Shown in pieces: positions 1 to 5,532 of a stretch of DNA of 5,532 bases. The position numbers were made by a program, and so were the translations under genes. Positions within the stretch are counted from its first letter, which is position 1. The number at the start of each line of letters is the position of its first letter. The stretch covers positions 1 through 5,532 of the forward strand of contig CALEKY010000060.1 in assembly GCA_937902995.1 (NCBI GenBank), in the 5' to 3' direction. Under the pieces are notes generated by a model. The model was not told the origin of the DNA and made no database searches. It saw only the letters and a program-made list of their open reading frames with translations. The stretch comes from an uncultured Sinobacteraceae bacterium (GTDB taxonomy: Bacteria > Pseudomonadota > Gammaproteobacteria > Steroidobacterales > Steroidobacteraceae).

Positions 1-1205
1 CGCCGATGCGCGTGCGCAAGGCCATCAACTCGCGCAACGAGGAAATCGCGAGCGCGAAGTTCGACTATCGCATCAACGACAACATCGAGCTGTACCTCAA
101 GGGCTACTATCACGACTGGGATACGAGTTACGTCACCCTGTGGAACAGCCTGACGACTCCTGGTGCGATCGAAGTCGTGTACCCGCCCGGCACCTACTGG
201 GGCTTCGACGACAAAGGCCTCAATGCCATGGTACGCATCAAACAGGCTGCCGGTCTCGAGTACTTCGTCGGCTACGACCTGCAGCGGTACGGCGGCAGGG
301 ACGACGTGCTGCTGATCGCACCGAACTCCGAGGAAACCCACGCGGTCTTCGCTCAAGTTCGAACGACGCCGGCCTTGTTGGCGAACACGGTGCTGTCCGC
401 CGGCGCGCGATACAACTCGCCGTCCGATGCGCGCGACGTCACGGTGTGGACGGTCACCGGACGCCACGACTTCTCCGCCAATCTGTTCGTGCGCGGCGTT
501 GCCGGAACGGGCATGCGCTTGCCTAGCGCGGAGGAGCTCTATGCGATCGATCCGTTCGAGCGCGGCAATCCGAATCTGAAACCCGAGACGAGCAAGAATC
601 TCAACCTATCGATCGGCGGAACGATTCCACTGAACGATATGCGACAGCTCGACTGGGAGTTGATCGGCTTCCGGCGCGAAGTCGACGACCTGATTCAGTG
701 GGTGTACGACGAAGAGGAGGATCTCGACATCGCCACGAACGTGCCCGGCACCGTGGAGTTCACCGGCGGGACGCTTGCACTGAATGCGAACCTGACTTCC
801 GAGCTATCGTTGCGAGCCAGCTACACATACACGAAGTCGGAACGCGAAGGTTCGAACCGGCAGCTCGACCGCGTGCCGAAGTCGAGCGCACAAGCGACGC
901 TCGACTATAGCCCGGCAGCGCTACCGTTCGGCGCCACGCTGAACATCAATTACGTCGGCTCGGTGACGAACACGATCTTCTCCGGTACGCGCGATTACGG
1001 GCACTACAGTGTCGTCGACGCGGCATTTCGCTACTTCCTTGGCGAGGCGCGAAAGCATCGGCTGGATTTGCGAATCGAGAACGTCTTCGACGAAGAGCAC
1101 GGCAGACCTGCGACGGCACGCACCGACGTCGGCAACGCGCCTTACGAAGTCGTGCAGCTAGGCGTACCGAGAACGGCGCACCTTCGGTACACGTATGCCT
1201 TCTGA
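1..1205 (+). CDS. TonB-dependent outer-membrane receptor, C-terminal part (5' end outside window)
   Basis: This is the beta-barrel half of a TonB-dependent receptor, which imports a scarce ligand (siderophore, cobalamin, sugar or similar) across the outer membrane using TonB energy. The frame is open from base 3, and the first ATG (6) has no ribosome site and lies inside barrel sequence, so the gene begins upstream. With residues counted from that ATG, alternating strand patterns run throughout. The family signature of a late barrel strand is seen as MRLPSAEELY (about 170-179) followed by GNPNLKPE (187-194). The last strands carry RIENVFDEE (356-364) and the chain ends in RYTYAF, with the terminal Phe expected by the BAM assembly machinery. 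An acidic loop YDEEEDLD sits at 234-241. Signal peptide, TonB box and plug would lie left of the window. About 400 of a usual 600-750 residues are present. The barrel style is BtuB/CirA-like, but the ligand cannot be read from this part. It converges on the DUF5996 gene. Confidence 0.93.
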   Translation, partial: PMRVRKAINSRNEEIASAKFDYRINDNIELYLKGYYHDWDTSYVTLWNSLTTPGAIEVVYPPGTYWGFDDKGLNAMVRIKQAAGLEYFVGYDLQRYGGRDDVLLIAPNSEETHAVFAQVRTTPALLANTVLSAGARYNSPSDARDVTVWTVTGRHDFSANLFVRGVAGTGMRLPSAEELYAIDPFERGNPNLKPETSKNLNLSIGGTIPLNDMRQLDWELIGFRREVDDLIQWVYDEEEDLDIATNVPGTVEFTGGTLALNANLTSELSLRASYTYTKSEREGSNRQLDRVPKSSAQATLDYSPAALPFGATLNINYVGSVTNTIFSGTRDYGHYSVVDAAFRYFLGEARKHRLDLRIENVFDEEHGRPATARTDVGNAPYEVVQLGVPRTAHLRYTYAF

Positions 1206-1229
1206 TCGAACGGAAAGCCGGAACATCAC

Positions 1230-1267
1230 GCGGAGCTGCGCAACCCATCAACTCGGCGTCGCTCCGC
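1230..1267. terminator. Possible bidirectional hairpin between convergent genes
   Basis: In the 76-base gap between the receptor stop (1205) and the DUF5996 stop (1282), GCGGAGC (1230-1236) pairs perfectly with GCTCCGC (1261-1267). After one mismatch, GCGC (1238-1241) pairs with GCGT (1256-1259), including one G-U pair, leaving a 14-base loop. The position suits a shared terminator. However, there is no clean T-run on either strand: the + side is followed only by pyrimidine-rich sequence (TCCCCTCTTCACTTT). It is therefore a weak candidate for an intrinsic terminator, and could be chance in GC-rich DNA. Confidence 0.3.
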
Positions 1268-1281
1268 TCCCCTCTTCACTT

Positions 1282-2220
1282 TCAGCCGATCGTAAGCGCG
1301 TCTCGCGATCTTTCGAGCGCGGAGCGATCCCACCGGCCGCTATCCGCAGCTGCCTCGTACGTACTCTGCAAGAACTCGATCAACTCTCTTTCCGGCGAAA
1401 CTGACATTCGTATCCTGTCATACGGAAGCACGAATTCTCTGAGCCCAGCATCGTAGTAGCCGCTCGCCGGCCTAATGCGCGTTTCCGAAAACCCTGGCGG
1501 CTCAGGGTAGGAATACGAATAAAACACCGCTTGCGGGTACTGCTCGTTGCCCGCCCAGAAGCCCGCGCTACTGACTTCATGCGAGTAGGCTTCGCGCGCA
1601 ATCCAATCCGGAAAATGCGGTATGCCGCCAGGATGTGGCGGCGCGGTTCGCCCAGAGAATCGGGTGACCGCAAGATCGGCGGCGCCCCAGAAATAATGAA
1701 CGGGACTGCATTTACCGATGAACCGGGCGCGGAATTGTTGGAATACTAGGGCGGCCTGGTACATCACTCGCCAGAAGCGATTCGCGTACTCCGAATCGTA
1801 CGAGCCGTGCACCTCGTCGACATCGAATGCAATCGGATCCGGCAGCTCGCTGGGCACGCGGTTGATCTCGACGCCGACTCCCAACCGCTGCAGCGTCTGC
1901 ATGACGCTTCGATAGAAATACGCTGTGGTCTGCGGTTCTAGCGGTAACGTCGCCTCGCCGCCGTCGACGACGCGAATCCGCAAGATGTGGTCGACGAAAT
2001 CGAACTCGATCTGGAAAGCGCCTGCATCGTGCGGAATCAGGCGCGTGCTCAATCCTCGAGCGGTGACCAAGAACGTCACGTGCCAGGAATGATTCACCCA
2101 AGGACATTGCGCAACGAGGATCTTGCCGACGACCTGCGTCCATAAGTGCAGAGTCGCGGCCGTCTCGTGCCATGCCTCATACGGCAACGCAGGCCAACGT
2201 TCGGTCGCACGTCGATTCAT
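1282..2220 (-). CDS. DUF5996 family protein (312 aa, function unknown)
   Basis: I recognise this by sequence style as a full-length member of the DUF5996 family, soluble proteins of about 300 residues with no established activity. The family's conserved blocks appear in order: WPALPYEAWHET (9-20), LHLWTQVVGKI (24-34), NHSWHV (43-48), the long core FRARFIGKCSPVHYFWG (163-179) with DLAVTRFSGR after it (182-191), EAYSHEVSSAGFWAG (210-224), and the C-terminal FLQSTYEAAADSGRWDRSALE block (283-303). No signal peptide or membrane segment is visible, so it is probably cytoplasmic. The His, Trp and Cys residues of the conserved blocks could form a binding or catalytic site, but this is a guess. The ATG at 2220 is preceded by GGAAGA (2236-2231) with about 10 bases of spacing, a good ribosome site. 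It starts 24 bases after the response regulator stop and is read in the same direction, so it is likely the third gene of that operon. Confidence 0.9.
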   Translation of the reverse strand: MNRRATERWPALPYEAWHETAATLHLWTQVVGKILVAQCPWVNHSWHVTFLVTARGLSTRLIPHDAGAFQIEFDFVDHILRIRVVDGGEATLPLEPQTTAYFYRSVMQTLQRLGVGVEINRVPSELPDPIAFDVDEVHGSYDSEYANRFWRVMYQAALVFQQFRARFIGKCSPVHYFWGAADLAVTRFSGRTAPPHPGGIPHFPDWIAREAYSHEVSSAGFWAGNEQYPQAVFYSYSYPEPPGFSETRIRPASGYYDAGLREFVLPYDRIRMSVSPERELIEFLQSTYEAAADSGRWDRSALERSRDALTIG

Positions 2221-2244
2221 GGCGATGATCTCTTCCGCCGCTCG

Positions 2245-2892
2245 TCAGGCTCTCAATCCCGTGACCAGCCCGAGTCGGGTTGCAGCATTCACGAGCTGTG
2301 CCGCCGTCTCGACACCGAGCTTCTGTTTGATGACCGACTGGTGATTCGCGACCGTCTTCGCGTGCAGGCCGAGCTGCCGTCCGATCTCTTCGACCGTGTG
2401 CCCCTGCACGAGCAGCTCGAGCACTTCGAACTCGCGCGCCGAAAGATGCCACTGCGCCTCGCCATCGGTCGATAGCGCAGCGAATGCCAGCGTCTCAGCC
2501 ATTGCGTGACTGATGTAGCGCCGGCCCGATGCGACGGCCTCGACTGCCTCGACGAGCTCGCGCGGCGCGCTCCCCTTCGTGATATAGCCCGCCGCACCTG
2601 CCTCCAACGCACGCCGCGCGAAGATCGCATCCTCGTGCATGCTGAAGACGAGCACACGCGCATCGCGACGATACGCCCGGATGCGACGAATACCTTCGAT
2701 TCCGCTCACGCCGGGCAGAGCAAGATCCATCACGACGACATTCGGCATGAGCCGACAGAACGTCTCGTAAGCATCGGCGACATTGGCCGCTTCGCCGATC
2801 ACCGCCACCCGGCCGCTCTCTTCGAGCAGGCGGCGATAACCTTCACGAACGATCGGATGGTCATCGACCAGCAGTACCGAAATGCGCATCAT
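2245..2892 (-). CDS. NarL/LuxR-family two-component response regulator (215 aa)
   Basis: This is a DNA-binding response regulator with the usual length and two-domain layout. The receiver domain (about 4-120) has the acidic pair Asp10-Asp11, the phosphoacceptor Asp56 (in VVVMDLALPG), the switch Ser84 (LVFSMH) and the conserved Lys106 (YITKG). The output domain (about 148-212) is a LuxR/GerE-type helix-turn-helix: LSAREFEVLELLVQG (150-164), EEIGRQLGLHAKTVANH (168-184) with the recognition helix around 178-190, then KLGVETAAQLV. All residues needed for phosphorylation and binding are present. The partner is almost certainly the kinase just upstream: the ATG (2892-2890) overlaps the kinase TGA (2891-2889) as ATGA, implying translational coupling and matched amounts. 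The second codon is also ATG, so initiation at 2889 is possible; only a weak GGTGG lies upstream. Target promoters are not known, but the palindromes in the divergent gap at 3905-3934 are the nearest candidates. Confidence 0.96.
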   Translation of the reverse strand: MMRISVLLVDDHPIVREGYRRLLEESGRVAVIGEAANVADAYETFCRLMPNVVVMDLALPGVSGIEGIRRIRAYRRDARVLVFSMHEDAIFARRALEAGAAGYITKGSAPRELVEAVEAVASGRRYISHAMAETLAFAALSTDGEAQWHLSAREFEVLELLVQGHTVEEIGRQLGLHAKTVANHQSVIKQKLGVETAAQLVNAATRLGLVTGLRA

Positions 2893-3839
2893 GCTGCCGC
2901 CACCGCCGGCACGGCCGCGCGAACCTGGAATCCGCGTCCTGGCGCCGTCGCAATCTCGAGACGGCCGCCGAGCATCTCAACGCGCTCGCGCATGCTGATC
3001 AGACCGAATCCCGAAACCGTTCCGCTTAGATTCGCACCGCATCCGTCGTCGTCGATCCGAAACATGATCTCGTCGGCTCCGGTCGCATCTTGCGTTCGTC
3101 GTAGAGCTATCTCGACGCGACGGGCTCGCGAATGTCTCGATACGTTCGTCAAGCCTTCTTGCACGAGCCGATACAACGTCAAAGCGACCGGCTCATCGAC
3201 TCGATCGAGATTACCTTCGACGGAGAGATGAAACTCCACTTGCGGCAACCGCCGGCGCCACCCGTCGATGCAATGCTCGAGCGCCGCTTCGAGACCGAGC
3301 TCATCCAAACCTGTCGGTCGCAGCTTGCCGATCCTCTCTCTCACGACTTCGGAAACGTGATCGACATGCCGAACGATCGCCGAAGCCGCCTGCCGACCCG
3401 ACAGGCTCAATCCAGGATCCCGTTGAATTCCCACGGCATCGAGCTTGATCGCATTCAGATATTGGCCGAGCTCGTCGTGCAGCTCGCGCGCGAGCGACTT
3501 GCGTTCGGATTCTTGAACCGTCAGCACCTGCTGCATGAGCCGCCGATTCTCTGCAAGGAGCTGTTCGAGCCGCCGCTCCGCAGCATGTCGGTGTGCAATC
3601 TCCTCCCGCGCATGGCGATACCGCCGCCACGCGAACCAAGCCAGGCCCGCAACGAACACGACGAGCATCACCTGCAGCTCATCGATTTGCCAGTGCTCCC
3701 AATCGCGCGTCCACGTAAATACCGTCTCGCTCAACTCGAAGTAGACGGCGAGCAAGCCACAGAGAAGCGTCGCAATCACTACGACGATCGCATCGCGCCA
3801 TGCAGCCGGATGTTCGATCTTCGGTTTCACCGTCGTCAT
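2889..3839 (-). CDS. Two-TM sensor histidine kinase, NarX/DegS (HisKA_3) class (316 aa)
   Basis: This is an inner-membrane histidine kinase that would phosphorylate itself and then the adjacent NarL-type regulator. A short cytoplasmic N-terminus (K5, K7, R15) is followed by TM1 (about 16-34), a loop of only ~20 residues containing Trp43, Trp47 and Trp50, and TM2 (about 55-71). An Arg-rich stretch and a likely coiled coil (about 72-115) come next. The dimerisation/phosphoacceptor region is HisKA_3 type: ESERKSLARELHDELGQYLN (110-129) with His121 as the phosphorylated residue. The HATPase_c domain shows the N box with Glu228 and Asn232 (LVQEGLTNVSRH), the G1 box DDDGCG (263-268), the G2 region GFGLISMRERVEMLGG (277-292) and the final strand near GRGFQVRAAVP. 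No PAS, GAF, HAMP or periplasmic sensor domain is visible, so the stimulus is probably sensed in the membrane or by a partner. It is the first gene of the kinase-regulator-DUF5996 set. The ATG is the only in-frame ATG after an upstream TGA; GTG at codon 4 is an alternative start. Confidence 0.96.
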   Translation of the reverse strand: MTTVKPKIEHPAAWRDAIVVVIATLLCGLLAVYFELSETVFTWTRDWEHWQIDELQVMLVVFVAGLAWFAWRRYRHAREEIAHRHAAERRLEQLLAENRRLMQQVLTVQESERKSLARELHDELGQYLNAIKLDAVGIQRDPGLSLSGRQAASAIVRHVDHVSEVVRERIGKLRPTGLDELGLEAALEHCIDGWRRRLPQVEFHLSVEGNLDRVDEPVALTLYRLVQEGLTNVSRHSRARRVEIALRRTQDATGADEIMFRIDDDGCGANLSGTVSGFGLISMRERVEMLGGRLEIATAPGRGFQVRAAVPAVAAA

Positions 3840-3845
3840 CCCCTC
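3840..3845 (-). promoter_or_regulatory. Shine-Dalgarno-like GAGGGG touching the kinase start codon
   Basis: Read on the minus strand, GAGGGG (3845-3840) directly abuts the annotated ATG (3839), leaving no spacer, while a normal spacer is 5-9 bases. Codon 4 of the kinase is GTG (3830-3828), exactly 9 bases after this motif. An in-frame TGA four codons before the GAGGGG-ATG junction region rules out a much longer form. True initiation may therefore be at the GTG, making a protein three residues shorter, or the ATG may use a poor site. The domain content is the same either way. Confidence 0.4.
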
Positions 3846-3904
3846 GATACATCATGGCATCGCGTCGGACGGCTGTGTCGCTCACTTCGGTAATCCACCA
3901 TCGC

Positions 3905-3921
3905 CCGGGAGAAATTCCCGG
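3905..3921. promoter_or_regulatory. Inverted repeat CCGGGA-N5-TCCCGG, candidate operator
   Basis: The arms are perfect 6-base complements with the 5-base spacer GAAAT, giving a 17-base two-fold symmetric site of the size that dimeric regulators bind. It lies about 65 bases upstream of the kinase ATG and about 103 bases upstream of the receptor ATG. Binding there by the neighbouring NarL-type regulator would be plausible but is not shown; the sequence does not resemble the known TACYYMT-type NarL heptamer. A hairpin in RNA is also possible. Confidence 0.35.
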
Positions 3922-3924
3922 CCA

Positions 3925-3934
3925 CATCGCGATG
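3925..3934. promoter_or_regulatory. Perfect 10-base palindrome CATCGCGATG
   Basis: This uninterrupted palindrome begins three bases after the inverted repeat at 3905-3921. Its centre is about 16.5 bases from the centre of that repeat, and GAATTC (3934-3939) follows at once. The clustering in a promoter-bearing gap suggests protein binding sites. However, CGATCG/TCGCGA-type words are common in this genome's coding DNA, so chance cannot be dismissed. Confidence 0.25.
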
Positions 3935-4024
3935 AATTCGCTGTACGCGGCGCGGCGTGTCGTGAAACCTTGTAGGCCTCCTTGAAGCAACCTCGCGTTG
4001 CAACACACCGACGGAACGAGGGCT

Positions 4025-5532
4025 ATGGTCACCACGCTACGACAGGGCGTAAACGCCGCCGCATTTCCGGTCCTTCTTTCTCTGATTGCCGCGACACCGC
4101 CAGTCGACGCTGCCGGGCCGGAGTCACGCAGCGTACTGGAAGAAGTCATCGTGATCGCCCCGTACGGAATGCGCCTACCGCGTGAGCGCGTACCCGCGTC
4201 CGTGCAAACCGCAACGGTAGCCGATATAGAACGATCCGAGACGCTGGACCTTACCGACTATCTCAATCGCCGATTCGGCAGCGTCAACATCAATCATGCC
4301 CAGAACAATCCGCTGCAGCCGGATGTGAACTTCCGAGGCTTCAGCGCCTCGCCACTCCTCGGCCTGCCGCAAGGACTGGCTGTCTACCAAAACGGCGTGC
4401 GCATCAACGAACCGTTCGGAGACACGATCAATTGGGACCTCATTCCATGGTCGGCCGTCAATGCGGTGCAATTGCTGGCCGGCGCTCAACCCGTATTCGG
4501 CCTCAACACGCTCGGCGGCGCACTGTCGCTCGATATGAAGACGGGTTTCGATTACGAAGGAGCGGGCGCTGAAGTCTACGCAGGCTCGTACGGACGACGA
4601 GGTGCGGCGATGCAGTATGGAGGCAACTCGCGAGGCTGGGGCTACTACGGCAGCGTCGACTATTTCCAAGAGGATGGCTGGCGCGACTACTCGAAGTCGG
4701 ATGCATTGCGCTTGTATGGAGCGCTCACACGACGCACCGAGAACACCAATCTCGACCTGAGCTTTGCGTATGCCGAAACCGAGCTCCGAGGAAACGGCGC
4801 CTCCCCAGTGGAGCTGCTCGCTATCGATCGAGAACAGGTGTTCACACATCCGGATTTGACGGAGAACACACAGAAACAAGTCATCCTTTCCGGGTCGAGA
4901 AACATCTCGAGCAACATCCGGATCGCTGGAAACGCGTTTTATCGTCGAATCGATACCGACAGCTTCAACGGCGACGGCACGATCTTCGAGGAATGCGAGT
5001 TCGACGACGATGAATTGCTCGTCGAGGAAGATTTCACCGATGTCGACGGCGATGGCGAATGCTCGTTCGAGATCGATACGGACATCGTGCCGGTGCTCGA
5101 TCTCAACGGCGAACCGATCGAAGCCGAGCTGGACGGCGAAGAGCTCAATGCGATCAACAACATCGGTCAACGGGAGCAGAAGTCGTACGGTGCATCTCTC
5201 CAACTCGAGCTGCAGTCGACACCGTTCGGACGCGAGAACACCTTCACGATCGGCGCCGCGTACAGCGAGGGACGTATCGCTTACAACTCGATCGTCGAGG
5301 TTGCACAGTTGCTCGCAAACCGAGCCACGTCGCGCACCGGAATCTTCGCGCAGGAATTTGCGACCGACATGCGCGGCGACGTGAATGTCGCGAGCCTCTA
5401 CTTTCTCGATACGCTGAGCCTGACCGACCGCCTCACCTTCACGTTCGGCGGACGCTACGACAATACACGCGTGCGGCTCGAAGACCGCTCGGGCGAAGCG
5501 CCCGAACTCAATGGCAGGCACGAGTTCGAGCG
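4025..5532 (+). CDS. TonB-dependent outer-membrane receptor, N-terminal part (3' end outside window)
   Basis: The frame is open for 502 codons from ATG 4025 to the right edge, with no stop. The N-terminus looks like a Sec signal peptide: Arg6, a hydrophobic core at about 11-23, and a probable cleavage after VDA (27-29). A TonB box LEEVIVIAP (38-46) follows, then the plug domain (about 52-172), with FRGFSASPLLGLPQGLAVYQ (103-122), the segment NGVRINEPFGDTINWDLIP (123-141) and the plug end GLNTLGGALSL (159-169). These plug words belong to a large proteobacterial receptor family whose ligand I cannot name. Barrel strands begin after about 173. A segment at 309-382 has no Lys, Arg or His and about 27 acidic residues, with Cys324 and Cys346 and the motif DVDGDGEC (339-346); it is probably an extracellular loop. 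An in-frame TGA at 3983 limits upstream extension, with TTG 3998 the only other candidate start. The purine run GAGGG (4018-4022) is close to the ATG; GGAA (4013-4016) has better spacing. It is divergent from the kinase operon. Confidence 0.95.
   Translation, partial: MVTTLRQGVNAAAFPVLLSLIAATPPVDAAGPESRSVLEEVIVIAPYGMRLPRERVPASVQTATVADIERSETLDLTDYLNRRFGSVNINHAQNNPLQPDVNFRGFSASPLLGLPQGLAVYQNGVRINEPFGDTINWDLIPWSAVNAVQLLAGAQPVFGLNTLGGALSLDMKTGFDYEGAGAEVYAGSYGRRGAAMQYGGNSRGWGYYGSVDYFQEDGWRDYSKSDALRLYGALTRRTENTNLDLSFAYAETELRGNGASPVELLAIDREQVFTHPDLTENTQKQVILSGSRNISSNIRIAGNAFYRRIDTDSFNGDGTIFEECEFDDDELLVEEDFTDVDGDGECSFEIDTDIVPVLDLNGEPIEAELDGEELNAINNIGQREQKSYGASLQLELQSTPFGRENTFTIGAAYSEGRIAYNSIVEVAQLLANRATSRTGIFAQEFATDMRGDVNVASLYFLDTLSLTDRLTFTFGGRYDNTRVRLEDRSGEAPELNGRHEFE

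Larger units (their letters stand above)
3840..4024. promoter_or_regulatory. Divergent intergenic control region between kinase operon and second receptor
   Basis: These 185 bases separate the start of the minus-strand kinase operon from the start of the plus-strand receptor, so promoters for both directions should lie here. I could not find a convincing -35/-10 pair on either strand. TTGAAG (3982-3987) is the best -35-like hexamer for the receptor, but it has no good -10 at 16-18 bases. The gap holds two adjacent palindromic elements (3905-3921 and 3925-3934), listed separately. It also has a smaller inverted repeat, GCAAC-N5-GTTGC (3987-4001), which lies close to the receptor start and could be an mRNA hairpin or a protein site. 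Short open frames crossing this gap overlap the flanking genes and show no family pattern. Confidence 0.6.

Noticed and set aside
2506..3231. 241-codon + strand open frame opposite the regulator and kinase
   Set aside because: It lies fully antisense to two genes with intact domain motifs. The translation is low-complexity, rich in Arg/Thr/Ser, and matches no family I know.
3132..3893. 253-codon + strand open frame opposite the kinase
   Set aside because: It is antisense to the kinase catalytic and membrane regions, and no family pattern is visible in the translation.
3800..3985. 61-codon + strand frame in the divergent gap, possible small protein
   Set aside because: Its first part is antisense to the kinase start. 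It has no clear ribosome site, and its composition is what random GC-rich sequence would give.
3982..4010. Sigma-70 promoter for the second receptor with TTGAAG as -35
   Set aside because: The hexamer at 16-18 base spacing has no resemblance to TATAAT, so the pair was not annotated as a promoter.
3679..4149. 156-codon minus-strand frame spanning the divergent gap
   Set aside because: It overlaps the kinase N-terminus in another frame and the receptor start on the other strand. It has no domain pattern, and the kinase frame explains this region.
4175..5521. 448-codon open frame on the minus strand, opposite the second receptor
   Set aside because: The + strand frame has signal peptide, TonB box and plug motifs, so it is the real gene. 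The antisense frame stays open because of GC-biased codon use. Its translation shows no recognisable family and it has no plausible start context.
1..5532. The two receptor pieces as a single gene split by an insertion of the kinase operon
   Set aside because: The left piece is a C-terminus with its own stop and terminal Phe, and the right piece is a complete N-terminus with start and signal peptide. The order is wrong for a split gene, and there are no target-site repeats or transposase. They are two separate receptors.

Overview
The window reads as chromosome of a Gram-negative bacterium. Two genes encode TonB-dependent outer-membrane receptors, which require an outer membrane and the TonB/ExbBD energy system. 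By eye the GC content is around 60% (not counted), and codons favour G or C at the third position. A GC-rich proteobacterium, possibly a gammaproteobacterium of the Steroidobacter/Nevskia kind that carries many such receptors, fits best. The lineage is an inference from gene style, not from a marker gene.

Layout from left to right: (1) the C-terminal ~400 residues of a TonB-dependent receptor on the + strand, cut by the left edge and ending at 1205; (2) a 76-base convergent gap with one possible hairpin; (3) a three-gene minus-strand set read from 3839 down to 1282, consisting of a two-TM histidine kinase of the NarX/DegS (HisKA_3) class, a NarL/LuxR-type response regulator whose ATG overlaps the kinase stop codon by 4 bases, and, 24 bases further on, a DUF5996-family protein of unknown function; (4) a 185-base divergent gap with two adjacent palindromic elements; (5) a second TonB-dependent receptor on the + strand from 4025, with signal peptide, TonB box and plug, cut by the right edge after 502 codons. 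This last gene is open to the window end, so it has no stop here.

How the genes may work together: the kinase has no sizeable periplasmic sensor domain, so it probably reads the membrane or a partner protein, and passes phosphate from His121 to Asp56 of the regulator. The palindromes lie between the kinase operon and the second receptor, where one regulator could control both directions. That would link the receptor's uptake to the signalling pair, but it rests on position alone. The DUF5996 protein is probably co-transcribed with the pair and has no known role. No RNA genes, mobile elements, CRISPR arrays or clear sigma-70 promoters were found. Nothing here looks like a wholly new system. 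The most unusual items are the strongly acidic, cysteine-bounded segment in the second receptor and the palindrome cluster in the divergent gap.
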